Assembly (NCBI RefSeq): GCF_947488715.1
Contig: NZ_CANLAG010000007.1
Span: 62,001 to 126,000 of the forward strand
Direction: 5' to 3'
DNA: 64,000 nucleotides
From: an uncultured Tateyamaria sp.
Lineage (GTDB): Bacteria > Pseudomonadota > Alphaproteobacteria > Rhodobacterales > Rhodobacteraceae
Numbering within the stretch: the stretch's first letter is position 1; each line of letters opens with the position of its first letter. Of the stretch, positions 25,924-34,293 are shown piece after piece. The notes beneath the pieces were generated by a model. The model did not search any database. It worked only from the letters and a program-made list of their open reading frames with translations, and had not been told where the DNA came from. The position numbers and the translations under genes are program-made.

Positions 25924-26823
25924 TCAGGATGCGCCGGGCGGTTCGGGGCGGGATTTCTCGGCGGCTGCAATGGCGGCCCCCAGCAAGACAAGCGGCACGG
26001 CAAAGACAAAACTGGTCGCAAGCGGCAACCTGAAGATCGCCAGATCGGCGAGGATGGGCCACAGCAGGGCGACATATTCGAAGGGCGCAAGGCGCGTGGC
26101 CTCGGCATAGCGGAACGCCATTGTCATCGCGATATGGGCAAAGCCGCCAAACAGGCCCGCGCCGATCAACAGGGCGAGCGTCCAGCTGCCAGGCATCACC
26201 CATCCCAGAGGCAGCGTCGCAAGCGCGCCCAGCATCGAGGCCAGCACAAAGTAGAGCGCGATGGCGCCGGGGCTTTCGGTGCGGTTCAGGCTGCGGACCA
26301 TAATCAGGGCCAGCGCCGACAGCACAGCGGACAGCAACGCGAGGGCAATCCCGGCCAGCCTGGCGTCGCCTGCGCCTTGCGCGCCCAATTCGGGCCAGAC
26401 CATCACGATCACACCGGCAAAGCCCAGCACCAGCCCCGCGACGCGCCAGACGGTCAGCCGTTCGCGCAGGAGGGCCACAGCGGCCACTGCCATCAGGATG
26501 GGCGACAATTGTGCGATCAGGATCGCTTCGGCGACGTTGAGACGTGCAATGGCCGCAAAGGATGCAAAGAGCGCCAGCGCTCCAAAGCCTGCGCGCAGCA
26601 GATGCGCCAGCGGGCGGCGGGTGGCGAGGCCGTGCGGAAATTCGCGCCGCCACCACAGAAAGACAATCAGGGGGATCAGCGCAAAGGCCGAGCGGAAGAA
26701 CACGATTTCACCCAAGGGGATGTCGTCGCTTACGGCTTTGACGCAGACGAACATGCCAGCCATCAAGAGACCCGACAACAGCCGCAGGCCAATGCCGATG
26801 CGCGGGCGGTCTGGCGCGGTCAT
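25924..26823 (-). CDS. EamA/DMT-family transporter
   Basis: 299 residues with ten predicted membrane helices in two EamA repeats (for example GLRLLSGLLMAGMFVCVKAVS and LAGIALALLSAVLSALALIMV). DMT transporters of this type export metabolites or amino acids. The ATG at 26823 overlaps the stop of the upstream permease gene (ATGA), so it belongs to the peptide/nickel ABC operon as its last gene. It may export what the ABC system brings in, or relieve a by-product. Confidence 0.88.
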   Translation of the reverse strand: MTAPDRPRIGIGLRLLSGLLMAGMFVCVKAVSDDIPLGEIVFFRSAFALIPLIVFLWWRREFPHGLATRRPLAHLLRAGFGALALFASFAAIARLNVAEAILIAQLSPILMAVAAVALLRERLTVWRVAGLVLGFAGVIVMVWPELGAQGAGDARLAGIALALLSAVLSALALIMVRSLNRTESPGAIALYFVLASMLGALATLPLGWVMPGSWTLALLIGAGLFGGFAHIAMTMAFRYAEATRLAPFEYVALLWPILADLAIFRLPLATSFVFAVPLVLLGAAIAAAEKSRPEPPGAS

Positions 26824-27614
26824 TCGGTGCGGTCCTGCCGGGCAAGCGCATCCCGCAGCGCGTCGCCGACGAGGTTGATGGCAAGCACACAGGCCACGAC
26901 AGCGAGGCCGGGCCAGATCATCTGGAGCGGCGTGGAGCGCATGTGGATGCGCGCATCGAGCAGCATTGTGCCCCATTCGGGGATCGGCGGTTGCACGCCA
27001 AAGCCCAGAAACCCAAGCGCAGAAATCCCGAGGATGGCGCGCGCAAACATGCCGGTCCAGACGACGGCGAGCGACGGCAGGAGCGATGGCAGATAGTGTC
27101 GCCAGGCGATAACCAGCGGCGACAGACCGGCCAGCCGAGCCTGCACCACATAGCCGCGCGACGTGAGCGACAGGCCAATGCCCCGCGCCACGCGCGCATA
27201 GCGCATCCATCCCGTTACGGTGAGCGCAAAGATCAGGCTGCCCGTACCGGCACCCAGCACCCCGGCGATGACGACTGCTGCGATGATGTCCGGAAAGGCA
27301 AGAAAGGTATCGGTGGCGCGCATCGCCAGCCAATCCGCGACCTTGCCGCCAAGCGCCGCGATCAGGCCCACGGTTGCGCCTATGACAAGGCCGATGACCG
27401 AGATCACAAAGGCAAGGCCAAGCGACCAGCGCGCACCATACAGCAGGCGCGACAGGATATCCCGCCCCAGCGCATCCGTGCCCAGCAGCCACGTGCTATT
27501 CGGCGCGCTCAGCCGGTTGGGGATGTTGATCTGGGTTGGATCATAGGGGGCCAACAACGGACCCAGCACGGCGATCGCCACGAGGATCAGGATGAGGATG
27601 AACACGCTACGCAT
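26820..27614 (-). CDS. ABC transporter permease (DppC/OppC-like)
   Basis: 264 residues from the ATG at 27614. The N-terminal motif LAPYDPTQINIPNRL...WLLGTDALGRDILSRLLYGARWSL is the OppC_N signature, followed by five or six membrane helices with the EAA-type loop (QARLAGLSPLVIAWRHYLPSL). It overlaps the other permease by eight bases. Together they form the membrane channel for a peptide, nickel or similar substrate. Confidence 0.9.
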   Translation of the reverse strand: MRSVFILILILVAIAVLGPLLAPYDPTQINIPNRLSAPNSTWLLGTDALGRDILSRLLYGARWSLGLAFVISVIGLVIGATVGLIAALGGKVADWLAMRATDTFLAFPDIIAAVVIAGVLGAGTGSLIFALTVTGWMRYARVARGIGLSLTSRGYVVQARLAGLSPLVIAWRHYLPSLLPSLAVVWTGMFARAILGISALGFLGFGVQPPIPEWGTMLLDARIHMRSTPLQMIWPGLAVVACVLAINLVGDALRDALARQDRTE

Positions 27615-28545
27615 CCCGCTCTCCGATCCGGGGGTCGAGGCGGCGATAGAACAGGTCAATGGCGAGGTTGACGACCACAAACAACACTGCGGCCAGCACC
27701 ACCACGGCCTGCACCTTGGGGAAGTCGCGGGCCTCGATGGCGTCGACCAGAAACACGCCCAGTCCGGGGCGGGCAAAGATCACCTCGACCATCACAACCC
27801 CTTCGAGCAGGAAGGCCAGTTCGAGACCGAGGACCGTAACCACAGGGATGGCGGCATGCGGTGCCACGTGGTCGCGTTCGATGGCGCGGGCCCCTACGCC
27901 GCGACGGCGAAACGCAGGCAGAAACGGCTGTGCGCGGGCCTCTAGGATGCCGGAGCGCAAGATACGGGTCAGGGACGCGGCCACCCCCAGCCCAAGGGTG
28001 AGCGCGGGCAAGATGACATGCGCGGGCGTTCGTGCACCCATCGCAGGCAGCCAGCCCAGATGCACGGCAAAGAGCAGAACAAGCAGCAGCCCCAGCCAGT
28101 AAGCCGGTATCGCCACACCGATGGATGCCAGGGCAACGGCTGCGCGATCCAGCAAACCGCCGGGGCGCAGCGTGGCGAGCAGCGCCAGCGGCACCGAAAG
28201 GGCCAGCGCAATGGCCAGCCCGGCCAGCGCAAGCGGCACCGTGTAGGACAGCGAGGCCATCAACTCGGGCCACACATCGCGCCCGGTCACCGAAGACTGG
28301 CCAAAATCACCCACCAGCAGCGGGCCGAGCCAGGTCTGGAATGCAGACCAGAACCCGTCATCAAAGCTGGCCTGCGCGCGGATTTGTTCGACGACCGCTG
28401 CCGGAACCACGGCGTCGTAGCGTGCCAGTGCAATGGCAAGGGCCGGATCGCCTGGCGCGTGCCAAAGCAGGGCAAATGTCGCAAGTGCGGTGCCTGTCAG
28501 CACCACCACCGCGCGCAGGGTCAGTCCGGCAAGGGTGCGGATCAT
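27607..28545 (-). CDS. ABC transporter permease (DppB/OppB-like)
   Basis: 312 residues, six predicted helices. The short N-terminus (TFALLWHAPGDPA) and the segment DFGQSSVTGRDVWPELMASLSYTVPLAL match DppB. The EAA loop region (FRRRGVGARAIERDHVAPHAAIPVVTVLG) and GLGVFLVDAIEARDFPKVQAVVVL near the end are also diagnostic. It overlaps the preceding ATPase gene by four bases. Confidence 0.9.
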   Translation of the reverse strand: MIRTLAGLTLRAVVVLTGTALATFALLWHAPGDPALAIALARYDAVVPAAVVEQIRAQASFDDGFWSAFQTWLGPLLVGDFGQSSVTGRDVWPELMASLSYTVPLALAGLAIALALSVPLALLATLRPGGLLDRAAVALASIGVAIPAYWLGLLLVLLFAVHLGWLPAMGARTPAHVILPALTLGLGVAASLTRILRSGILEARAQPFLPAFRRRGVGARAIERDHVAPHAAIPVVTVLGLELAFLLEGVVMVEVIFARPGLGVFLVDAIEARDFPKVQAVVVLAAVLFVVVNLAIDLFYRRLDPRIGERDA

Positions 28546-29267
28546 GCTACACGCTCGAGTGCGCCAAGCGCAAAGGCGGCATCGCGCAGCGTGCGACCGT
28601 AGTCGGTTTGCGGTGCCGTGACAAAGCGGGCGGCTGGGGTTCGTTCCTGAACCTGACCGGCGCGCAGGACGGCGATGTCATCGGCATAGGCCGCCGCATA
28701 TCCGAGGTCATGTGTCACGATCAGTGCTGCGAAACCGGCCTCGCGTTGCAGGTCGGCGATCAGGCGGGCGGTGTGTTTTTGTGTGACCGCATCCAGCGCA
28801 GAGAGCGGTTCATCAAACAGCACGAGCGGCGGCGCAGCGATCAGGGCGCGCAGGATGCCCACGCGCTGTGCCTGCCCGATGGACACTTCGGTTGGACGTC
28901 GATCAAGAAGGTCAAGGGCAATTTCCAACCCCGCGCACAGGGTCGTCAGGTGCGATGTGTCGATCACGTGGCCCTGTGCCTCCAGCGGTTCCATCACCGA
29001 CCGGCGCAAGGACAGATGCGGGTTAAAGGCGCGGCGGGGCTCCTGCATGACAAGTGCGGGGCTGCAGCGGCGCACGGGCGCACCCGCCCAGGTGATCTGA
29101 CCCGCAGCAACACGCACAAGGTCAAGGATGGCCGCGATCAAGGTGGATTTTCCTGCGCCGCTTTCTCCGACAACCGCGAGCGTTTTCCCCGGCGCAAGGG
29201 TCAGCGAGACGTCGTTCAAAACCTGCGCCCGACCGCGCCGCACGGTGACGTTTTCGACGCTCAACAT
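28542..29267 (-). CDS. ABC transporter ATP-binding protein (DppF-like)
   Basis: 241 residues from the ATG at 29267. Walker A GESGAGKST, Q-loop QEPRRAFNPH, a degenerate signature VSIGQAQRVGILRAL in place of LSGGQ, Walker B LVLFDEPLSALD and switch His in VTHDLGYAA. The ordinary signature Ser-Gly-Gly reads Ser-Ile-Gly. The C-terminal peptide-transporter domain is short. It pairs with the second ATPase to make a heterodimer. Confidence 0.88.
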   Translation of the reverse strand: MLSVENVTVRRGRAQVLNDVSLTLAPGKTLAVVGESGAGKSTLIAAILDLVRVAAGQITWAGAPVRRCSPALVMQEPRRAFNPHLSLRRSVMEPLEAQGHVIDTSHLTTLCAGLEIALDLLDRRPTEVSIGQAQRVGILRALIAAPPLVLFDEPLSALDAVTQKHTARLIADLQREAGFAALIVTHDLGYAAAYADDIAVLRAGQVQERTPAARFVTAPQTDYGRTLRDAAFALGALERVA

Positions 29268-29944
29268 GGCAGTTCCAGCCAGTTCCGGTGCGCGCAAAGC
29301 GACCGAGCCGCCCCGGATGTGGGGGAGGCCAGCACCTGCGCTGTTGGCGCATCCTCGACGATGCGCCCGGCGTCCATCACCATCAACCGGTCCACCCGGC
29401 GCGCGGCCAGCCCAAGGTCGTGGGTGATCAGCACCAGGGCCGTGTCACTGTGCGCGAGATGGCGATCCAGCAGGTCCATCGTGCCCGCTGCCACAACCGG
29501 ATCCAGTGCAGAGGTCGGCTCATCCATGACCAGAACGTCGGGCGTCCCGATCAGCGCAAGGGCGATCACAAACCGTTGCTGCATGCCGCGGCTCCAGCTC
29601 CAGGGACGTTTGCACAGATCACCACCGGCGATGCGGAGCGCCGCGAACAGTTCTTGTTGGCGCGCGGGGCAGGGGGGGCTGCGCAACGCGCGCTCTGCCT
29701 CGCGCCAGTGGAACGCCATGGACCGCAGAGGGTCGAGTGCCTCGTCCGGGCTTTGTGGGACATGCGCGACACCGTGGCCCGCCGCGCGCAGGGTGTCGAT
29801 CAGCGCGTGACCCAGTGTCGACTTGCCCGACCCGGACGCCCCCACAAGGCCCACACGTTCGCCCGGCGCGATGCGCATCTCGCTTTGGTACAGGATGGTG
29901 CGGCCCGCCCGCGTTGCGGTCAGGCCGGTTGCCGTGATGGTCAT
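29261..29944 (-). CDS. ABC transporter ATP-binding protein (DppD-like)
   Basis: 227 residues from the ATG at 29944. Walker A GASGSGKST, signature WSRGMQQRFVIALAL, Walker B VLVMDEPTSALD and switch His LITHDLGLAA. It is shorter than the usual 320-residue DppD and lacks the C-terminal iron-sulfur/oligopeptide extension, as is typical for nickel-type NikD proteins. It overlaps the binding-protein gene by four bases. Confidence 0.88.
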   Translation of the reverse strand: MTITATGLTATRAGRTILYQSEMRIAPGERVGLVGASGSGKSTLGHALIDTLRAAGHGVAHVPQSPDEALDPLRSMAFHWREAERALRSPPCPARQQELFAALRIAGGDLCKRPWSWSRGMQQRFVIALALIGTPDVLVMDEPTSALDPVVAAGTMDLLDRHLAHSDTALVLITHDLGLAARRVDRLMVMDAGRIVEDAPTAQVLASPTSGAARSLCAHRNWLELPC

Positions 29945-31464
29945 TCGGTGAAAGCAGTCTCGTGGTTGATCCAATAGGTCTCTGTCGGGTGGACGGCATA
30001 GCCGGTCAGACCGGGGCGGGACACGTTCACTTGGTTCACATGAAAGACCGGGATCATGGCGGCGTCATCGGTAATGATCTGTTGCACCTGATCATAGATC
30101 ACGCCACGGGCCTCGGGGTCGAAGGTGGTGCGACCGTCAGCCAGCAACTGATCCAGTTCCGGGTTCGCATATCCGCCCGTGTTGGACCCGCCTGTGGATT
30201 TCAGCAACGCCTCAAGCACCGCACCGGGGTCGCCCTGGGGCGTGGTCACCCAGGCTTGTAGGAACATGTCCGCGCTGCCGTCGGCAATCGCGTCATTGCT
30301 GGCGCCATATTCGCCTACGCGCACAGTCGCCTTGATACCAATCGCCTGCAAAAACGCCTGCGTCACCTCGGCAGTGGGCGGCAATGCAGCCCGCGATGCG
30401 TATGTCACGATGTCAATCTCAAGCGGCGCGCCGTCCAGCATCCACTGGCCACCCTGTTTGGCCGCGCCTGCCTCGGTCAGCAGCGTTTCGGCCAGCGCCG
30501 GATCATAGACTGGGTCGATCTCGGCCGCCCAGCCCTTGCCCGCGGGATAGACCGTGCCGGCGGGCAGGCCGCCCACACCCGACAATGCCGCATCCACGAT
30601 GCCCTGCCGATCTATGGCCACCGAAACGGCGCGGCGGATCAGCGGGTTTGCCATGGGGCCGGATGTGGCATTGATCGTGTAGAAATAAAGCCGTGATGTC
30701 GGGGCCGAAAACCCAAGCGCGCCCGTTTTCTGAATGCGTTCAAAGTCTGTCTCGGGGTAGTTGATCACCAGATCGACCTCACCGGCTTCGAATGCCAGCG
30801 CTGATGCGCCGGGGTCCGGGATGGCGACCACGCGCACTTCGTCCAGGCGCGGTGTGCCAAGGCGGTAGTCGGCGTTTGCCTCGACGCGGTACAGCTGCTC
30901 CGGGATCGCCTCACGGAACACGAACGGACCGGTGGCGTTGATCGGGTAGGCGTCAGAGGGCGCGCCGACGATGGCGATGCCCGGCTCTGACAACGTCCAC
31001 GGGAATGCCGCGTTTGGGCTGTTGGTTTCAAACACCACTACGGTGTCGCCATCCGCCGAGATGGACGCCAGATCCAACAGTTTTGCGATGCGCGCATTGT
31101 AGCCGCTGTTGTCTTCGTCCGAAATCGCGGTGATTGCGTTGATGACCGCCTGCGCCGTTACCGGGGTCCCGTCATGGAACGCAAGTGCGGGGCGCAATGT
31201 CACGCGCCATGTCGTCGGACCCGCCTGTTCGATCCCCGCCGCGAGACGCGGATAGAGGTTCAGGTCATAATCGATGCCCATCAGCGTTTCGGTCACGCCC
31301 GTCTGGTTGGACATCCAGCCATTGTATCCGGCGCGCGGGTCCGGGACTTCGGCGGTTGGGCCAAAGCCGACCGAGATGGTCAGGTCTCGGTCCTGTGCCA
31401 TCAGGGGCAGCGCGGAGGACATGGAAAGCAGGGCAGCAGCAGCGAGCCGTGTCATGAACGACAT
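29941..31464 (-). CDS. ABC transporter substrate-binding protein, SBP_bac_5 (peptide/nickel type)
   Basis: 507 residues. The ATG at 31464 follows AAGGA and starts a Sec signal peptide (MSFMTRLAAAALLSMSSALPLMAQ). The mature protein has the family-5 pattern: TETLMGIDYDLNLYPRLA, WRVTLRPALAFHDGTPVTAQAV, TGPFVF, and PLIRRAVSVAIDRQGIV. This family binds oligopeptides, nickel chelates, opines or glutathione. The gene set SBP, two ATPases, two permeases is complete. An upstream frame to 31695 overlaps the small DUF gene and is rejected. Confidence 0.9.
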   Translation of the reverse strand: MSFMTRLAAAALLSMSSALPLMAQDRDLTISVGFGPTAEVPDPRAGYNGWMSNQTGVTETLMGIDYDLNLYPRLAAGIEQAGPTTWRVTLRPALAFHDGTPVTAQAVINAITAISDEDNSGYNARIAKLLDLASISADGDTVVVFETNSPNAAFPWTLSEPGIAIVGAPSDAYPINATGPFVFREAIPEQLYRVEANADYRLGTPRLDEVRVVAIPDPGASALAFEAGEVDLVINYPETDFERIQKTGALGFSAPTSRLYFYTINATSGPMANPLIRRAVSVAIDRQGIVDAALSGVGGLPAGTVYPAGKGWAAEIDPVYDPALAETLLTEAGAAKQGGQWMLDGAPLEIDIVTYASRAALPPTAEVTQAFLQAIGIKATVRVGEYGASNDAIADGSADMFLQAWVTTPQGDPGAVLEALLKSTGGSNTGGYANPELDQLLADGRTTFDPEARGVIYDQVQQIITDDAAMIPVFHVNQVNVSRPGLTGYAVHPTETYWINHETAFTE

Positions 31465-31474
31465 GGTTATATCC

Positions 31475-31759
31475 TTAATCAGGGAAGGGGGGTGGCTGGC
31501 GGTTCGCGCGCTTTTCACGAGCGAGCGTATTCGTTTCGGCGCGCCGCAGCAAGGCGATCGCTTCGTCGGTATCGAGTCCGGTTGCGCGCGCGCGGTTCCA
31601 GATCTTGCGCGCGGATGTCGGTGACCAGGGCAGGGCCGCGTGACACAGCCATCGGCGCAGGGGTATGGGCAACGCGTCATAGGCCTGCATCGCATCCACG
31701 TTGCGGCGCTTGCCGCGCAAGGACGTTTGCCCCAGGTTTCCGGACTGATGAAGGGACAT
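31475..31759 (-). CDS. Small conserved Rhodobacterales protein (DUF6525-like)
   Basis: 94 residues from the ATG at 31759: MSLHQSGNLGQTSLRGKRRNVDAMQAYDALP then LRRWLCHAALPWSPTSARKIWNRARATGLDTDEAIALLRRAE. The helical, Arg-rich pattern is one I associate with small proteins conserved in Rhodobacterales and labelled DUF6525; the label is from memory. It stops only ten bases before the SBP start, so it probably heads the same transcript. Function unknown; the basic helices could bind nucleic acid. Confidence 0.65.
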   Translation of the reverse strand: MSLHQSGNLGQTSLRGKRRNVDAMQAYDALPIPLRRWLCHAALPWSPTSARKIWNRARATGLDTDEAIALLRRAETNTLAREKRANRQPPPFPD

Positions 31760-32470
31760 GATACCTGCCACGCGGTGTGTTTCGACGGGTGAGCGAGTAC
31801 CGGAGTTGGGGAATGCGCGCAATAGAAATGTTACGTTATATCATTCAGGTTTGTTCGAGGTGGCTTTCAGGGGGGCTGCCCGTCGTGGGGCAAATGCGTC
31901 CGGGTTCAGGCAAGGTTTTGCGCAAATTCAGCGTCTGCGCATGTCGGGACAGACAGCATCCGCCAAGTACCGAGAATGAATAATGTCAGAGTATTGAAAG
32001 AGCAGGCGCGCGCGCCATCAACCGCTTTCGAACCAGATGCGCAATCTTCTGCATCGCAAGGGCAGCATCAAGCCTACAGCTACGCAGCGCTTAAAGCGCC
32101 GTAAATGATCCAATGAGGCGTGGGGCGTCGTTTCCACGATGACAGACCGCTTTGAAAGCCAATCGTTCCGTGTCGGCTGTCAGCGCTGCCACTTGGTTGA
32201 CGGTGCATCCAGTTGTAGTGGCGCATCAGTCGGCCACCGGCTCAACGCTTTGTTTTGAACTTTTGGTTGGAGCTATGCGCCATAGGCTTCAGTGCTCCTA
32301 GCTTGCCGCAGCACCAGGCGCGCAACAAGAACGAGCGGCCCGATCTACAGTTCGGACGGTCGAATACAGCATATTTGCTGAATTGCGACCCAAGTCTGCG
32401 TGGCTTGCCAAAACACAAAAGTGCTGAAAATACGTAAGCGTATGGTGCCTTTTGCGATTGGCCCATATCT
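31760..32470. other. 711-bp gap with no supported gene
   Basis: Several frames of 60-75 codons on both strands, none with a credible ribosome site or known motif. The base composition is less GC-rich than the flanks, particularly at 32220-32470. It looks like decayed sequence between the transporter operon and the signalling island. No tRNA-like or repeat structure was recognised. Confidence 0.5.
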
Positions 32471-32863
32471 CTACTCGATCTGCGCGAGGCTCATTTCGTC
32501 CGTTGGGGTGGTGACATGCGCGACCATCGTCGTCAGTTCTGTCACGTCCACCGGCTTGCGCAGTACAAGACGGGCATTGCGCGACATGCCAAACAGCTCG
32601 CCTTTGGGAAACAAGCCGCTGCCGGTCATGAAAATCACACCCGCAGAAGGTGCCGAGTACACCGCATAGTTGGCCACGTCAGTTGACAGCCCATCGGCAA
32701 TCATCAGGTCCAGGACCAAAACATCCGGGATCATCCGCCGCAGCATCGACATTGCCTGGTCATTGTCCGCAGCCGCATGCACCGTGTGGCCTGCGCTCTC
32801 AAGTGCCTCTGTGAACATGAAACGGAGCCCAGGGTCATCTTCCAGTACCAGTACGACAGCCAT
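32471..32863 (-). CDS. Single-domain response regulator
   Basis: 130 residues from the ATG at 32863, consisting only of a receiver domain. Acidic pocket E8/D9/D10, phospho-acceptor Asp52 (VLVLDLMIADG), conserved Thr in IFMTGSG and Lys in LRKPVD are all present. No output domain follows, so it signals by protein contact or as a phosphate sink. It lies about 100 bases downstream of the soluble histidine kinase gene. Confidence 0.88.
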   Translation of the reverse strand: MAVVLVLEDDPGLRFMFTEALESAGHTVHAAADNDQAMSMLRRMIPDVLVLDLMIADGLSTDVANYAVYSAPSAGVIFMTGSGLFPKGELFGMSRNARLVLRKPVDVTELTTMVAHVTTPTDEMSLAQIE

Positions 32864-32967
32864 CAGCAACTCCGATATTCAAGCAAGGGTTTTCTAGGCT
32901 GCGAGATTAAACAAAACCTTAATCAAGCGGTCCGGATGTTTAAGAAGTGTTTGTGTTGCGGCGCGCC

Positions 32968-34191
32968 TCAGGTCGTCATGAGAACTGTAAAGATTGCGCC
33001 GGTATGGCCATCGGATTGCGCGGTGATGCTCCACTCATGGCGGCGGCACACTTCTCGGCATGTGGCCAAACCGATGCCTGTTCCTTCGATTTCGGTGTTG
33101 CAGCGGCGAAACGGCAGAAAAATCGCCTCGCTCGCGCCAGGTTCGAACCCCATACCGTTGTCTTGCACGATCATCTGCGCTGGCGCATCGCCCTTTGGCA
33201 CCAGCGTCACCCGCAGGTGCAGGGGCCGAGCATCGTGCCGATACTTGATGGCATTGGTAAAAAGATTGTTGACCAACATGCGCACCAACGTCGGCTCTGC
33301 ACACAGGTTGACCGACGGCCCGATGATCTCGCAGGTGGCACCTATGGCCTCAAACTCGCCCTTCAGATCATCCAGCGCATTTTTGACCATTGCGGTCATA
33401 TCGAGATCCTCGCGCACCAGCTCGATCGCTGCACTGCGGGCATGTTCGAGGAAATCGCCGGTCAAAGTGTCCATCTGCGCCACCGCGCGCGACATATAAG
33501 ACAGGTACTCCACCGCGCGATCTGGCAAATCCTGCCCAAAATTCATTTCAAAGATCTGCAACAGGCCCGTCAACGTGTTCAGCGGCGTGCGCAGATCGTG
33601 CGAAGCGGTGTGCGCATAGGCCTCTGTGGCGATCATAACCTGATGCAAGGCACTGTACTGCGCCTCAAGCCGCGTCAGTTTCTCATGTGTTTCCAATCGC
33701 CTGCCGTTCATCGTGATCAACGCATCCACGGTCGACGTCAGGTGATCTTGCGTAAGATGGTAGATCGGTGTCGATTGCCCCGGCGCGTGCAACATCGCCA
33801 CGTGAAAATCCAGATTGCGCGGTGTTTGACGTTTGCGCCCGGTACTCATGGTAAAGTTCGCACGCGCACTCGAAGACGCGGCTTTCAACCTGGCAAAGAC
33901 CTCTTCGGGCGTCTGATGGGTCAGATCGGCAAACGTGGTGCCGCGTATGTCGATGTCCGCAGCATCGGTTCCGGGGGCAAATTGCCTTTGCGCCCGCCGG
34001 TTGGCCAACATCACGGTTCCGTTCGCATCCAGCAGAAAGGATGCATAGGGCGATCCGACAAAAGCACTGCGCAGGGGGTGCCCAAACAGCTCGTTTGTAT
34101 CGCTGCGCAGATGCAGCAGCGTCGCGGTTTGGCCCGCTTCTGGGGGAGAACCAACTGGGTCGAAAGTGTCTTTCTTGCTTAAAACAGACAT
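32968..34191 (-). CDS. Soluble PAS-type sensor histidine kinase
   Basis: 407 residues from the ATG at 34191; no membrane helix. A PAS-like segment is at about residues 40-150 (SPYASFLLDANGTVMLANRRAQRQF). The dimerisation box ASHDLRTPLN places the phospho-accepting His at residue 198. HATPase motifs follow: NLFTNAIKY, DNGMGFE, EGTGIGLATCREVC. Earlier in-frame starts up to 34293 are possible but lack support. Its order after the CheB-CheR-PAS gene suggests it supplies the kinase activity that gene lacks. Confidence 0.88.
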   Translation of the reverse strand: MSVLSKKDTFDPVGSPPEAGQTATLLHLRSDTNELFGHPLRSAFVGSPYASFLLDANGTVMLANRRAQRQFAPGTDAADIDIRGTTFADLTHQTPEEVFARLKAASSSARANFTMSTGRKRQTPRNLDFHVAMLHAPGQSTPIYHLTQDHLTSTVDALITMNGRRLETHEKLTRLEAQYSALHQVMIATEAYAHTASHDLRTPLNTLTGLLQIFEMNFGQDLPDRAVEYLSYMSRAVAQMDTLTGDFLEHARSAAIELVREDLDMTAMVKNALDDLKGEFEAIGATCEIIGPSVNLCAEPTLVRMLVNNLFTNAIKYRHDARPLHLRVTLVPKGDAPAQMIVQDNGMGFEPGASEAIFLPFRRCNTEIEGTGIGLATCREVCRRHEWSITAQSDGHTGAIFTVLMTT

Positions 34192-34293
34192 GATGCACTT
34201 TCTACGTTCACGGAACACAAGTCGGCGCATCATGCCCACATTGCGTAAAACTTTGGTTAAGTTCAGATCAGTTCCGTGATCTTGGCACCGCAA

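Noticed and set aside
25843-27096. A 417-codon plus-strand frame opposite the EamA and permease genes
   Set aside because: Composition is Arg/Gln/His-rich shadow translation of GC-rich coding DNA; the minus-strand frames give recognisable membrane proteins.
28032-29810. A 592-codon plus-strand frame opposite the ABC permease and ATPase genes
   Set aside because: No domain or motif; the opposite strand encodes clear Walker motifs and OppB features.
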